A stretch of 64,000 bases of DNA from Blattabacterium cuenoti (GTDB lineage: Bacteria > Bacteroidota > Bacteroidia > Flavobacteriales > Blattabacteriaceae), in contig NZ_CP059195.1 of the NCBI RefSeq assembly GCF_014251695.1, positions 248,001-312,000 of the forward strand. The letters run 5' to 3'. The position numbers and the translations under genes are program-made. Positions 53,669-62,311 of this stretch are shown one piece after another. How positions within the stretch are numbered: the first letter of the stretch is position 1; the number at the start of each line of letters is the position of its first letter. The notes under the pieces were generated by a model, which made no database searches, was not told the DNA's origin, and worked only from the letters and a program-made list of their open reading frames with translations.

Positions 53669-54984
53669 TTTATTGGTTCGGCGATCATAATTCCATCCTT
53701 ATCTATTTCTGTGATTAATACATCTTGTAATGTATTTTCATATATAAAAGAATTGTATGAATTTAATGGCATCTTAGTTCGAATATAATTTTCTGTATAT
53801 CCATATAAATATTCTTTATTGTGATAATTTTTTTCGAATAATACAGTTTTTTTAGTGTTAATTTGCTTTTTACAAAAAAAGCGATATTTTTTCTTTGAAA
53901 GGACTCTCAAAACTTTATTCCGTTTCCATTGTATTTTTTTATATACATTTTCCTGTATTGTACTAGATTTTGTATTTGGTCTAGTAGAATAAGTAAATAT
54001 GTGCAAAGATGAAATTTCTAATTCATTCAAAAAATGATAAGTTTCCAAAAAATGTTTATGTGTTTCTCCAGGAAACCCAACAATAAGATCTGAACCTATA
54101 TAAGCATCTGGCATTAAATACCGAATTTTTTTTACTTTTTCTTGATAAAGTTCTCGCCTGTAACGTCTATGCATTTTTTCTAAAATATCATTACTTCCAG
54201 ACTGTAAAGGAATATGAAAATGAGGGACAAAATGTTTACTTTGATGCAAAAACTCAATACATTCATTTTTAAGTAAATTAGGCTCTATAGAAGATAAACG
54301 TATTCTTCCTTTTTCTTGTATTTTATCTATAGCTTGTATTAAATCAAAAAATGTATATAACCGTTTATTTTTTCCGTATATATTTTTTCCATAGTCACCT
54401 ATATTGACACCTGTTAATACGATCTCTTTGACTCCTTTATTAAAAAGAAATCTAATATTTTTCAATATATTTTCTATACTATCAGAACGAGAGGGCCCTC
54501 TTGATACAGGAATGATGCAATAACTGCACTTATAATCACATCCATCCTGTATTTTTAAAAAGGAACGAGTTCGATCTCCAACGGAAAACGATGGAAAATA
54601 AGTTTTTTTAGAAATAATCTTTGCATAATATTTTTTTCTCAAATCTCTATTAATATAATCTATGATTTGAAATTTTTCTTCATAGCCTAATACGAGATCT
54701 ACTCCAATAATAGAAGACACTTTTTTAGGATTTCGTTGAGCATAACATCCTATTGCTACAATAAAAGATTTTGAATTTTTATTCATAGCAGAACGTACAA
54801 TATGCTGAAATTCAATTTCAGCATTTTTTGTTACAGAACAACTATTGATCACATAAATATCTGCATAACTTTTGAAAGAAACATGTTGATAATATAAGTT
54901 AGAAAACTTTCTTGCTATGGTAGAGGTTTCTGCGTAATTTAGTTTACACCCCATAGTATAAAATGCTACTTTTTTTTTCAACAT
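53665..54984 (-). CDS. mtaB: tRNA t6A37 methylthiotransferase MtaB
   Basis: Radical-SAM enzyme (439 residues) converting t6A37 to ms2t6A37 in ANN-decoding tRNAs. The N-terminal UPF0004 domain has its three cluster cysteines (MGCKLN, NSCSV, GCYAQ), the radical-SAM motif is CDYKCSYC near 149, and PVSRGPSRS follows. MtaB rather than MiaB/RimO is inferred from the TMGCKLNYAET start. Two palindromes lie in the gene (54490-54501, 54802-54824). Confidence 0.92.
   Translation of the reverse strand: MLKKKVAFYTMGCKLNYAETSTIARKFSNLYYQHVSFKSYADIYVINSCSVTKNAEIEFQHIVRSAMNKNSKSFIVAIGCYAQRNPKKVSSIIGVDLVLGYEEKFQIIDYINRDLRKKYYAKIISKKTYFPSFSVGDRTRSFLKIQDGCDYKCSYCIIPVSRGPSRSDSIENILKNIRFLFNKGVKEIVLTGVNIGDYGKNIYGKNKRLYTFFDLIQAIDKIQEKGRIRLSSIEPNLLKNECIEFLHQSKHFVPHFHIPLQSGSNDILEKMHRRYRRELYQEKVKKIRYLMPDAYIGSDLIVGFPGETHKHFLETYHFLNELEISSLHIFTYSTRPNTKSSTIQENVYKKIQWKRNKVLRVLSKKKYRFFCKKQINTKKTVLFEKNYHNKEYLYGYTENYIRTKMPLNSYNSFIYENTLQDVLITEIDKDGIMIAEPIN
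54802..54824. repeat. 23-bp palindrome inside mtaB (11-bp perfect arms)
   Basis: ATGCTGAAATT (54802-54812), a single C, then AATTTCAGCAT (54814-54824). Confidence 0.95.
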
Positions 54985-55044
54985 TTATTTTCTTTTAATC
55001 TGATAGGATGATAGGATCAGTATCATATAATGTTTAAACCCAAT

Positions 55045-55677
55045 CTAAGATGAAAAATAATCTTCAATTCCACTATGACTAGCTTTTATAGCTTTTTTTC
55101 CTTTTATCCAATTTGCGGGGCATACTTCTCCACTTTTTTCATAATATTGAAGAGCATCTATCATACGAATAGCTTCATGTACATTTCTACCTAAAGGAAA
55201 ATCATTAATTAAAAGATGTCTTATTATTCCTCCTTTATCTATTAAAAATAATCCTCTATAAGCAATAAGTTCTCCCGTAGCTTTCAATTCTTTATTATCA
55301 TTATTGCAAATCCAATCTCCAGACAAGACTCCATAGTTATGAGATATGGTCTTATTGATATCAGAAACAATAGGGTAAGTTACCCCATGTATTCCCCCTT
55401 TTTTTTTTGGCATCTGCAACCAAGCCCAATGAGATTGTTCTGTATCCGTAGAAACAGCAATAATTTGTACATTTCTCATTTCAAAATCCTTAATTTGTTC
55501 TTGAAAAGCATATATTTCTGTAGGACAGACAAAAGTAAAATCTTTAGGATAAAAGAAAAGCAAAACATACCTACTTCCTTTAAATTGTTCTAAAGTAAAA
55601 TTTTGGACAATATTTTTTCCATTTAATACCGCATTAGCCGTAAAATTAGGCGCTTTTTTTGAAATTAATGTATTCAT
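55045..55677 (-). CDS. ahpC: 2-Cys peroxiredoxin (AhpC/Prx1 type)
   Basis: Thiol peroxidase (210 residues) reducing hydrogen and organic peroxides. The peroxidatic cysteine is in YPKDFTFVCPTEI near residue 51 and the resolving one in EVCPANWIKG near 176. LGRNVHEAIRMIDALQYYEK is the family's late helix. No AhpF partner is adjacent; thioredoxin may reduce it. ATG at 55677 matches the family start; GTG at 55698 would add seven residues. Confidence 0.94.
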   Translation of the reverse strand: MNTLISKKAPNFTANAVLNGKNIVQNFTLEQFKGSRYVLLFFYPKDFTFVCPTEIYAFQEQIKDFEMRNVQIIAVSTDTEQSHWAWLQMPKKKGGIHGVTYPIVSDINKTISHNYGVLSGDWICNNDNKELKATGELIAYRGLFLIDKGGIIRHLLINDFPLGRNVHEAIRMIDALQYYEKSGEVCPANWIKGKKAIKASHSGIEDYFSS

Positions 55678-55752
55678 TTTTTGCGTGTTTATATGCACGA
55701 ATTTACCAAAACTTAAAAGAAGAAAAAAATAAATTTTTTAATATAAAATAAA

Positions 55753-57594
55753 TTATACATATCTATGTAATTTTTTATGAAGTTCATTTTTTATATTTGT
55801 TAAATGCATAATTTTCCTTATAAGAACTTTTTTATCCTCATCCTTTGCAATATAATTCTGATAATGTATAATTTCTTTTTGAATCAATTTAGAAATATAC
55901 AAAGATTTATATCTCAATAAAATATCACTAATATATTGATTCATGTGATCCTCCTGGGAGGTTACTTGTATTCCTTTTCTATCCCATTTTGATAATGAAT
56001 AATATTTTATATTTTTTTTATAAAAAAATTTTGATAAATGTGTTTTTTTGTTTTTTAAACAAATTTTATCAAATATTTTTTGATTTTTATTCAAAGAAAA
56101 ACGTAAGTTCCAACATTTAAAAACATGCAATATTTCTTCTAAAACCGTAATATTGTGTTCTTTTTTTTTTATGATCTGATTTCCATGATTTAAAATCAAT
56201 TGAATTAATTCTTCTTCAAGAACAAGAATCGTATTTTTTTTTTTGTAAAAAAACATTGAATCTTCCTTATTCTTAACTAGACTAAATTTCTGTGTATTTT
56301 TTTCATTTATTCTTTTCAATTCAGAAATAAGAACTTTTTTACGAATGTTTAATACTTTAGAAGCTTCTTGTAGGTATAATTCCTTTTGAAGGATATTGGA
56401 TATTTTTGAAATACTATTCAAAATATTTTTAACCAAAAATGATTTTTTTATGGGATCATCTTTATGGAATCTTTCATATATTTTTTGTTTAAAGGAAACA
56501 AAATTGTAACTATTTTTTGCTACAAAATCTTTTAGTTTAGAAAAAGAATATTTTTTGGATATAAAATCTGGATCTTCTCCATTAGAAATAAATAATATGC
56601 GTAAATTTATTTCTTGTTCTAGCATCATATTAATCCCTCTTAAAGAGGCTTTAATTCCAGAACGATCTCCATCATAAAAAAGAACAATATTTTTTGTAAA
56701 TCTTTTGATCAATAGAATTTGATCCATAGTAAGTGAAATCCCAGAAGAAGAAACTACATTTTTTATACCAGATTGATGTAAAGAAATAACATCTGTATAT
56801 CCTTCCACTAAATAACAAAAATTTTCTTTAAGAATGTTTTTTTTAGCTTGAAATAAGCCATATAAAATTCTACTTTTTTGAAAAATATTGCTTTCTGATG
56901 AATTGATATACTTAGTGGAATATACAGAATCAATATTTCTACCTCCAAAACCTATAACCCTACCTGATAAATTATGTATTGGAAACATCACACGTTTACG
57001 GAAACAATCAAAAAAATGATTGTATTTTTTGAAAATAGTTAACCCAGATTTTTGGATCTCCCGTACTTTAAATCCTTGTTTTAATGCGGATACCGTAAGT
57101 ATATTCCAAGAAATAGGGGCATAGCCTAATTCGAATTTTTGAATTATTTTTATATCAAAGCCCCTTTTTTGAATTAAATAATTCAATCCATTTTCCTGTC
57201 CTTCTTTGGTAGAATGTAATTGGTAAATAAAAAAACGTTTGGCATAATCTTGAATCAAGTATAATTTTTCATACTCTTCTTCCTCTTTATGTTTATATTT
57301 TTTATAATCATGAATCTTGATATCATATTTTTTAGCAAGAAAACGTAATGATTCCTCATAAGTAAAATGTTCATGTTCTATAAGAAAAGCGAGAACATTC
57401 CCTCCTTTTCCAGAACTAAAATCTTTCCATATTTTTTTGATAGGAGAAACTATAAGAGAAGGTGTTTTTTCATTAGAAAAAGGACTTAGTCCTCTATAAT
57501 TAAACCCACTTTTTTTTAATTCGATAAAATCTCCAATAACATCTTCTATACAAGAAATAGAAAGTATTTTTTTTATAGTTTCTTTAGAAATCAT
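55753..57594 (-). CDS. dnaG: DNA primase DnaG with a zinc-less N-terminal domain
   Basis: Primase (613 residues) that makes RNA primers for replication. The N-terminal CHC2-type domain keeps its frame (NYRGLSPFSNEKTPS...WKDFSSGKGGN), but all four zinc ligands are replaced: Ser37, Ser40, Asp58 and Ser61, at exactly the canonical 3-18-3 spacing. The TOPRIM core is intact, with EGYTDVISLHQSG near 266 and YDGDRSGIKA near 309. The C-terminal helicase-binding region is poorly conserved. I recall similar zinc-less sequences in Flavobacteriia, so this may be ancestral. Several A/T inverted repeats lie in the gene. Confidence 0.94.
   Translation of the reverse strand: MISKETIKKILSISCIEDVIGDFIELKKSGFNYRGLSPFSNEKTPSLIVSPIKKIWKDFSSGKGGNVLAFLIEHEHFTYEESLRFLAKKYDIKIHDYKKYKHKEEEEYEKLYLIQDYAKRFFIYQLHSTKEGQENGLNYLIQKRGFDIKIIQKFELGYAPISWNILTVSALKQGFKVREIQKSGLTIFKKYNHFFDCFRKRVMFPIHNLSGRVIGFGGRNIDSVYSTKYINSSESNIFQKSRILYGLFQAKKNILKENFCYLVEGYTDVISLHQSGIKNVVSSSGISLTMDQILLIKRFTKNIVLFYDGDRSGIKASLRGINMMLEQEINLRILFISNGEDPDFISKKYSFSKLKDFVAKNSYNFVSFKQKIYERFHKDDPIKKSFLVKNILNSISKISNILQKELYLQEASKVLNIRKKVLISELKRINEKNTQKFSLVKNKEDSMFFYKKKNTILVLEEELIQLILNHGNQIIKKKEHNITVLEEILHVFKCWNLRFSLNKNQKIFDKICLKNKKTHLSKFFYKKNIKYYSLSKWDRKGIQVTSQEDHMNQYISDILLRYKSLYISKLIQKEIIHYQNYIAKDEDKKVLIRKIMHLTNIKNELHKKLHRYV
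56584..56614. repeat. 10-bp-arm inverted repeat inside dnaG
   Basis: AGAAATAAAT (56584-56593) pairs with ATTTATTTCT (56605-56614), loop 11. A second one with a single bulge is at 56400-56426. At this composition arms of ten occur by chance, so these are weak. Confidence 0.6.
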
Positions 57595-57602
57595 AATAAA
57601 GT

Positions 57603-58256
57603 TTAATTTACTAATTTCATTCTATGAATAATTTCTTTTGGGTTAGAATCAGAAAAAATAGTAGTTCCTGCCACTAATATATCTGCTCCATTTTTGAATA
57701 ATAAAGAAGAATTTTCTAAATTAATTCCTCCATCTACTTCTATGAGAGCAGAAGAATCTTTTTTTAAGATTAAATCTTTAGTATCTTCTAATTTTTGATA
57801 TGTTTTATGAATAAATTTTTGTCCACTATAACCAGGATTCACACTCATCAATAAAACAAAATCTATATCATGAATAATATCTTGTAAAAGAAAAACTGGA
57901 GTATGTGGATTTACAGCTACACCTACCTTCATTCCATTCTTTTTAATATAATAAATTGTTCTGCTTAAATGAATACAAGCTTCATAATGAATATGTAAAT
58001 GGTCGGCTCCACAAGCTTTCAACTGTTCTATATAGCGTTCTGGTTGTAATATCATTAAATGTACATCCATAGGCTTATGGGCATATTTTTTGACATATTT
58101 AGTAAACAAGAATCCAAAAGAAATATTAGAAACAAAAGAGGAATCCATTATATCAATATGAAACCAATCTGCCTCACTTTCATTCAGCATTTCTATATCA
58201 CGATATAAAAAAGCTAAATTTGCTGAAAGTAAGGATGGAGCTACAATTTTTTTCAT
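57603..58256 (-). CDS. rpe: Ribulose-phosphate 3-epimerase
   Basis: TIM-barrel epimerase (217 residues) between ribulose-5- and xylulose-5-phosphate. APSLLSANLAFL near residue 6, HIDIMDSSFVSNISFG near 34, MDVHLMI near 64, MSVNPGYSGQKF near 137 and EVDGGINLEN near 173 give the metal and phosphate sites. It feeds the split transketolase at the left end. It lies in a tight run with dnaG (8 bases) and fabI (7 bases). Confidence 0.96.
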   Translation of the reverse strand: MKKIVAPSLLSANLAFLYRDIEMLNESEADWFHIDIMDSSFVSNISFGFLFTKYVKKYAHKPMDVHLMILQPERYIEQLKACGADHLHIHYEACIHLSRTIYYIKKNGMKVGVAVNPHTPVFLLQDIIHDIDFVLLMSVNPGYSGQKFIHKTYQKLEDTKDLILKKDSSALIEVDGGINLENSSLLFKNGADILVAGTTIFSDSNPKEIIHRMKLVN

Positions 58257-58263
58257 ATTTTTT

Positions 58264-59064
58264 TTATGAAATCATAGCTTCATTAATTCCAGTATGAGAA
58301 AAACCTCCATCATGATATAAATTTTGCATGGTTACTTTTCTTGTTAAATCTGAAAAAAGTGTAACTATATAGTTAGCGCAATCTTGTGCGGAAGCGTTTC
58401 CTAACGGAGATATTTTTTCAGATAATATTAAAAGTTGATTAAAACCTTTAATGGCTTTTGCTGCTCGTGTTATACTAGGAGACTGTGATACAGTATTCAC
58501 TCTTACTTTTTCTTTGATTCCCCAATAATAGCCAAAATTACGTGTAATACTTTCTAAATAGGATTTATAATCTGACATATCTCCATAATGTGGAAAACTT
58601 CGCTGAGAAGCAATATATGTTAGAGCTACAATAGAACCCCATTTATTCATCGCTTTTTTATTCCAAGCTGTTTGCATAATTTTATGATAAGACACAGCAG
58701 ATATTTCCCATCCTTTTCTCAAAAATTCATAATTTAAAGAGGGATAAGTTAAACCCTTTCGTATATTTATAGACATAGCTATGGAATGCAATAAAAAGTC
58801 TATTTTTCCTCCAAAATGATCTAATGTTTTTTCAAATAAGACATTAAGATCTACTATGGAAGTAGCATCTGCTGGAATCACCATAGATTTTGTTTTATGA
58901 GATAACTCATAAATTTTCCCTATTCTTAAAGAAGCTGGCGTATTGGTTAAGACGAAAGACGCTTTTTCTTCATAAGCACGTTCTGCTACCTTCCAAGCAA
59001 TAGAATATTCATCCAAGGCTCCAAATATAATTCCTTTTTTTCCTTTCAATAGATTATAAGACAT
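58264..59064 (-). CDS. fabI: Enoyl-ACP reductase FabI
   Basis: NADH-dependent reductase (266 residues) for the last step of each fatty-acid elongation round. The SDR-like fold starts LLKGKKGIIFGALDEYSIAWKVA; the FabI catalytic pair is Tyr and Lys in a Y-x6-K arrangement (YGDMSDYK near 155). SQSPSITRAAKAI follows near 190. ATG at 59064 is chosen; the TTG at 59082 adds six residues. It lies between rpe and metK, 18 bases after metK's end. Confidence 0.94.
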   Translation of the reverse strand: MSYNLLKGKKGIIFGALDEYSIAWKVAERAYEEKASFVLTNTPASLRIGKIYELSHKTKSMVIPADATSIVDLNVLFEKTLDHFGGKIDFLLHSIAMSINIRKGLTYPSLNYEFLRKGWEISAVSYHKIMQTAWNKKAMNKWGSIVALTYIASQRSFPHYGDMSDYKSYLESITRNFGYYWGIKEKVRVNTVSQSPSITRAAKAIKGFNQLLILSEKISPLGNASAQDCANYIVTLFSDLTRKVTMQNLYHDGGFSHTGINEAMIS

Positions 59065-59082
59065 AGTTAAAATATTTAACAA

Positions 59083-60339
59083 CTAAAAATACCTATTTAT
59101 TTGAAATAAATCCTTTATAATGGATAAATAGTCCAACTTTTCCCATGTAAAAAGTTCTACTTCTTGTTTTGTTTGATTCCCTTCTATATCCAAAAAAGAC
59201 TTATACACTTTTTTTGGAGTTTTTCCCATATGTCCATACACAGATGTTTCCTCATACATTGGTTGACGCAATTTTAATCTTTTTTCTATAGCATAAGGAC
59301 GTAAATCAAAAATTTTTTTGATATTCAACACTATGTTTTCATTATCTATTTTTGATTTACCATAGGTATTTACAAAAATTCCTATGGGTTCTGCAATGCC
59401 TGCTGCGTAAGATATTTGTATCAACAATTCATCTGAAATTCCTGCTGCCACCAAGTTCTTGGCTATATGTCTAGCGGCATAAGCTCCAGCCCTATCCATT
59501 TTAGATGGATCTTTTCCAGAAAAAGCTCCTCCTCCATGAGATCCTCTTCCTCCATAAGTGTCTACTATAATTTTCCTACCGGTAAGACCCGTATCCCCAT
59601 GAGGTCCACCCGTGACAAATTTTCCTGTTGAATTGATGTAATATTTTGTTTTATCCGTAAATAATTTTTTTACATTTTTAATATTATTCATTACTCTTGG
59701 AATCAGAAGATTTTTAACATCATGAACTATGCGTTGATGCATTTTATCTTTTGTATCAAATTCATCATGTTGAGTTGAAATAATAATACTGTGAATATGC
59801 ACTGGGACATTGGTATCAGAATATTCTAAAGTTACTTGGGATTTTGCATCTGGACGTAAATAAGTCATTTTTTTTCCTTCATTTCGAATAAATGAAAGTT
59901 CCCTTAATATATGATGTGATATTTCTAATGATAAAGGCATATAATTTTCCGATTCTTTCACTGCATAACCAAAAACAATACCTTGATCTCCAGATCCTTG
60001 TTCTTCTTTTTTTGATCTTTGAATTCCCTCTAATAGATCTAAAGATTGTTCTTGAATAGAAGAAAGAACTCCACAAGAATCGGCATTGAATCTGTATTCA
60101 TTTTTAGTGTACCCTATTTTTCTAAGAATATTACGAGCTATTTTTTGAACATTAACCCAGGTCTTAGAATTGACTTCTCCAGCTAATATAATTTGTCCCG
60201 TGGTGACTAAAGTTTCTATAGCTACTTTTGCGTTTGGATCGTACGCTAAAAAATGATCTAATATAGAGTCAGATATTTGATCTGAAATCTTATCAGGATG
60301 ACCTTCTGAAACAGATTCGCTGGTAAATAAATAAGCCAT
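59083..60339 (-). CDS. metK: S-adenosylmethionine synthetase
   Basis: MetK (418 residues) joins methionine and ATP to make SAM for the RNA methylases in the window. TSESVSEGHPDKISDQISD opens the protein; GDQGIVFGYAV near 117, GGPHGDTGLTGRKIIVDTYGG near 255 and GGGAFSGKDPSKMDRAGAYAARHIAKN near 279 are the signatures. It starts 33 bases after aroG, too short for a SAM riboswitch. A near-perfect 28-bp palindrome (59360-59387, one mismatch) lies in the coding sequence. Confidence 0.97.
   Translation of the reverse strand: MAYLFTSESVSEGHPDKISDQISDSILDHFLAYDPNAKVAIETLVTTGQIILAGEVNSKTWVNVQKIARNILRKIGYTKNEYRFNADSCGVLSSIQEQSLDLLEGIQRSKKEEQGSGDQGIVFGYAVKESENYMPLSLEISHHILRELSFIRNEGKKMTYLRPDAKSQVTLEYSDTNVPVHIHSIIISTQHDEFDTKDKMHQRIVHDVKNLLIPRVMNNIKNVKKLFTDKTKYYINSTGKFVTGGPHGDTGLTGRKIIVDTYGGRGSHGGGAFSGKDPSKMDRAGAYAARHIAKNLVAAGISDELLIQISYAAGIAEPIGIFVNTYGKSKIDNENIVLNIKKIFDLRPYAIEKRLKLRQPMYEETSVYGHMGKTPKKVYKSFLDIEGNQTKQEVELFTWEKLDYLSIIKDLFQINRYF
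59360..59387. repeat. 28-bp quasi-palindrome inside metK
   Basis: CCATAGG T ATTT (59360-59371), loop ACAA, AAAT T CCTATGG (59376-59387): eleven pairs with one T-T mismatch. Confidence 0.8.
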
Positions 60340-60372
60340 TTTTGGAACTAAGAAGTATTTTTATAAATGAAA

Positions 60373-61446
60373 TTATCTAATTTGATTTTGAATTTTAATA
60401 GATTCTTGATGTAATAGTTTAAAAATTCCTTCAAGCAATTCTTCAGAAATTCCTAAATTTTTCCCAAAATTCATAGATTTATTCATAATATTTTTCCATC
60501 GATTGGGTTGCAAAATCGCAATATCTGAAGATTTCTTTAAAGCTCCTAATTTTTTGGAAATGTTCATTCTTTCTGCTAAAAGCGAAATAATATTTTCATC
60601 TAGTTCATCAATTAAAATCCTAAAAGAATCCAAATATCTTTTACTTTTTTGATCATATTTTTCTATACATGTTAATTTTTTTAACATTTCCAAAAGATTT
60701 TCAGGAGTGATTTGTTGTTTAGGATCGCTCCAAGCATGATCAGGATCACAATGACTTTCGATCATCAATCCTTCATATTGAAAATGATAAGCTTTTTTTG
60801 CTATATCCAAAATCCCTTCTTTATTTCCACAAATATGTGAAGGATCACATATTATAGGAATTCGAGGAAAAAGGCTCCTAAAATTTAATACAAGATTCCA
60901 ATTAGGTTGATTACGATATTTTGAATTTTTGTAAGTATAGAAACCACGGTGTATTACTCCTAATTTTCTAATTCCTTTCCCCAATAAACGTTCTAAAGCT
61001 CCTGTCCATAATTCTAGATCAGGATGAATGGGATTTTTAACCAAAATGATTTTATTATTTTCTCCTTCCAAAGCATCCGCTATTTCTTGAATCGTAAAAG
61101 GACTAGCTGTACTTCTAGCTCCTATCCAAAGAATATCAATTCCAAAATCAATCGCTAATTTCACATGTTCTGCATTTGCTATTTCTGTAGCGACCATTAA
61201 TCCCGTACTTTTTTTTACTTTATGAAGCCATTCCAATCCTTTTTTTCCAATTCCTTCAAAATTATTGGGTTTTGTTCTAGGTTTCCATATTCCTGCTCTA
61301 AATACTTTAATATAGGAAGAATTCAATCTATTGGCTGTTTCTAATATTTGTTGTTCACTTTCTGCACTACAAGGGCCAGATATAATGAAAGGGAGACTCC
61401 ACTGATCAATCCAAGATCTGTCTATGCTATTACTTAATTTTTCCAT
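60373..61446 (-). CDS. aroG: Bifunctional DAHP synthase / chorismate mutase
   Basis: Fusion (357 residues) of type I-beta DAHP synthase (about 15-260), the entry step of the shikimate pathway, with an AroQ-type chorismate mutase (about 270-355). GPCSAES near 25, VFRAGIWKPRTKPNNFEG near 48, VKNPIHPDLELW near 139 and CDPSHICG near 200 mark the aldolase; RILIDELDENIISLLAERM near 272 starts the mutase. It is the last gene of the operon pheA-aminotransferase-tyrA-aroG. ATG at 61446 is used rather than the adjacent GTG. Confidence 0.94.
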   Translation of the reverse strand: MEKLSNSIDRSWIDQWSLPFIISGPCSAESEQQILETANRLNSSYIKVFRAGIWKPRTKPNNFEGIGKKGLEWLHKVKKSTGLMVATEIANAEHVKLAIDFGIDILWIGARSTASPFTIQEIADALEGENNKIILVKNPIHPDLELWTGALERLLGKGIRKLGVIHRGFYTYKNSKYRNQPNWNLVLNFRSLFPRIPIICDPSHICGNKEGILDIAKKAYHFQYEGLMIESHCDPDHAWSDPKQQITPENLLEMLKKLTCIEKYDQKSKRYLDSFRILIDELDENIISLLAERMNISKKLGALKKSSDIAILQPNRWKNIMNKSMNFGKNLGISEELLEGIFKLLHQESIKIQNQIR

Positions 61447-61456
61447 CACAATACAT

Positions 61457-62311
61457 TTAATTTACACATATTTTTTTATCTTTTATCTCGTTTGCTTTTT
61501 TTATATATTGATTTATTTTATTAAATTTTTTATCTATTAAATGATTACGAAATTTATTTAAATGATGGATATAAAAATCAATAGCTTGAATCATATTTTT
61601 TCTATTCGAAATAAAAATAGGTAACCATGTTTCAGGTTTACTTTTTGCTAAACGTGTAGTTGAATCTAATCCACTTCCCATCATATTATTAAAAATGTTG
61701 TCTTTATTTTTAAATTTTTTTAAAACTGTACTAGCTAAAGAAAAGGAAACTACATGAGGTAAATGAGATATATAAGCAATATATAAATCATGTTCTTTAG
61801 AGGTCATATAAATCATACGCATGTTCATAATAGAATATATTTTAATAGCGACAGATATTGCATCTGGAGCACTAAGTTCAGAATCACAAATAATGCATTG
61901 TTTTTTATAAAACAAACCAGAATTCGCTGAAATAGGTCCAGAATTTTCAATTCCTGCAATCGGATGTGTAGCTACAAATCTACTTCTTTTAGGATGAGAA
62001 GAAATCCTATTGCAAATATCATATTTAGTAGATCCAGTATCTAATATGACTGTATCCATTCTGATTTCATTCAGAATATTTGTAAGTATTTTTTCTATTC
62101 CATCTACGGGAATAGATAAAACAATTACTGAAGATTGCATAATGAGATCCTGTAAAGGAATTATTTCATCTACAATTCCAAGTTTTATAGCATGTAAAGC
62201 ATTTTCTTTATTAGAATCTGTTCCTATAAATTTATCTCCAAAATTTGATTTTCTCAATCCTAACCCAATGGATCCACCAATCAATCCTAATCCTATTATT
62301 CCAATATTCAT
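61457..62311 (-). CDS. tyrA: Prephenate dehydrogenase
   Basis: TyrA (284 residues) oxidatively decarboxylates prephenate to 4-hydroxyphenylpyruvate for tyrosine. GIIGLGLIGGSIGLGLRKSNFG is the NAD-binding loop at residues 3-24, VATHPIAGIENSGP near 114 holds the catalytic His, and ISHLPHVVSFSLA near 187 the second conserved His. It starts four bases inside the aminotransferase gene, which implies coupling, and lies 10 bases before aroG. The chorismate mutase it needs is the C-terminal part of AroG. Confidence 0.94.
   Translation of the reverse strand: MNIGIIGLGLIGGSIGLGLRKSNFGDKFIGTDSNKENALHAIKLGIVDEIIPLQDLIMQSSVIVLSIPVDGIEKILTNILNEIRMDTVILDTGSTKYDICNRISSHPKRSRFVATHPIAGIENSGPISANSGLFYKKQCIICDSELSAPDAISVAIKIYSIMNMRMIYMTSKEHDLYIAYISHLPHVVSFSLASTVLKKFKNKDNIFNNMMGSGLDSTTRLAKSKPETWLPIFISNRKNMIQAIDFYIHHLNKFRNHLIDKKFNKINQYIKKANEIKDKKICVN

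Noticed and set aside
60340..60372. Possible SAM riboswitch before metK
   Set aside because: Only 33 bases separate metK from aroG, too short for any known SAM riboswitch.
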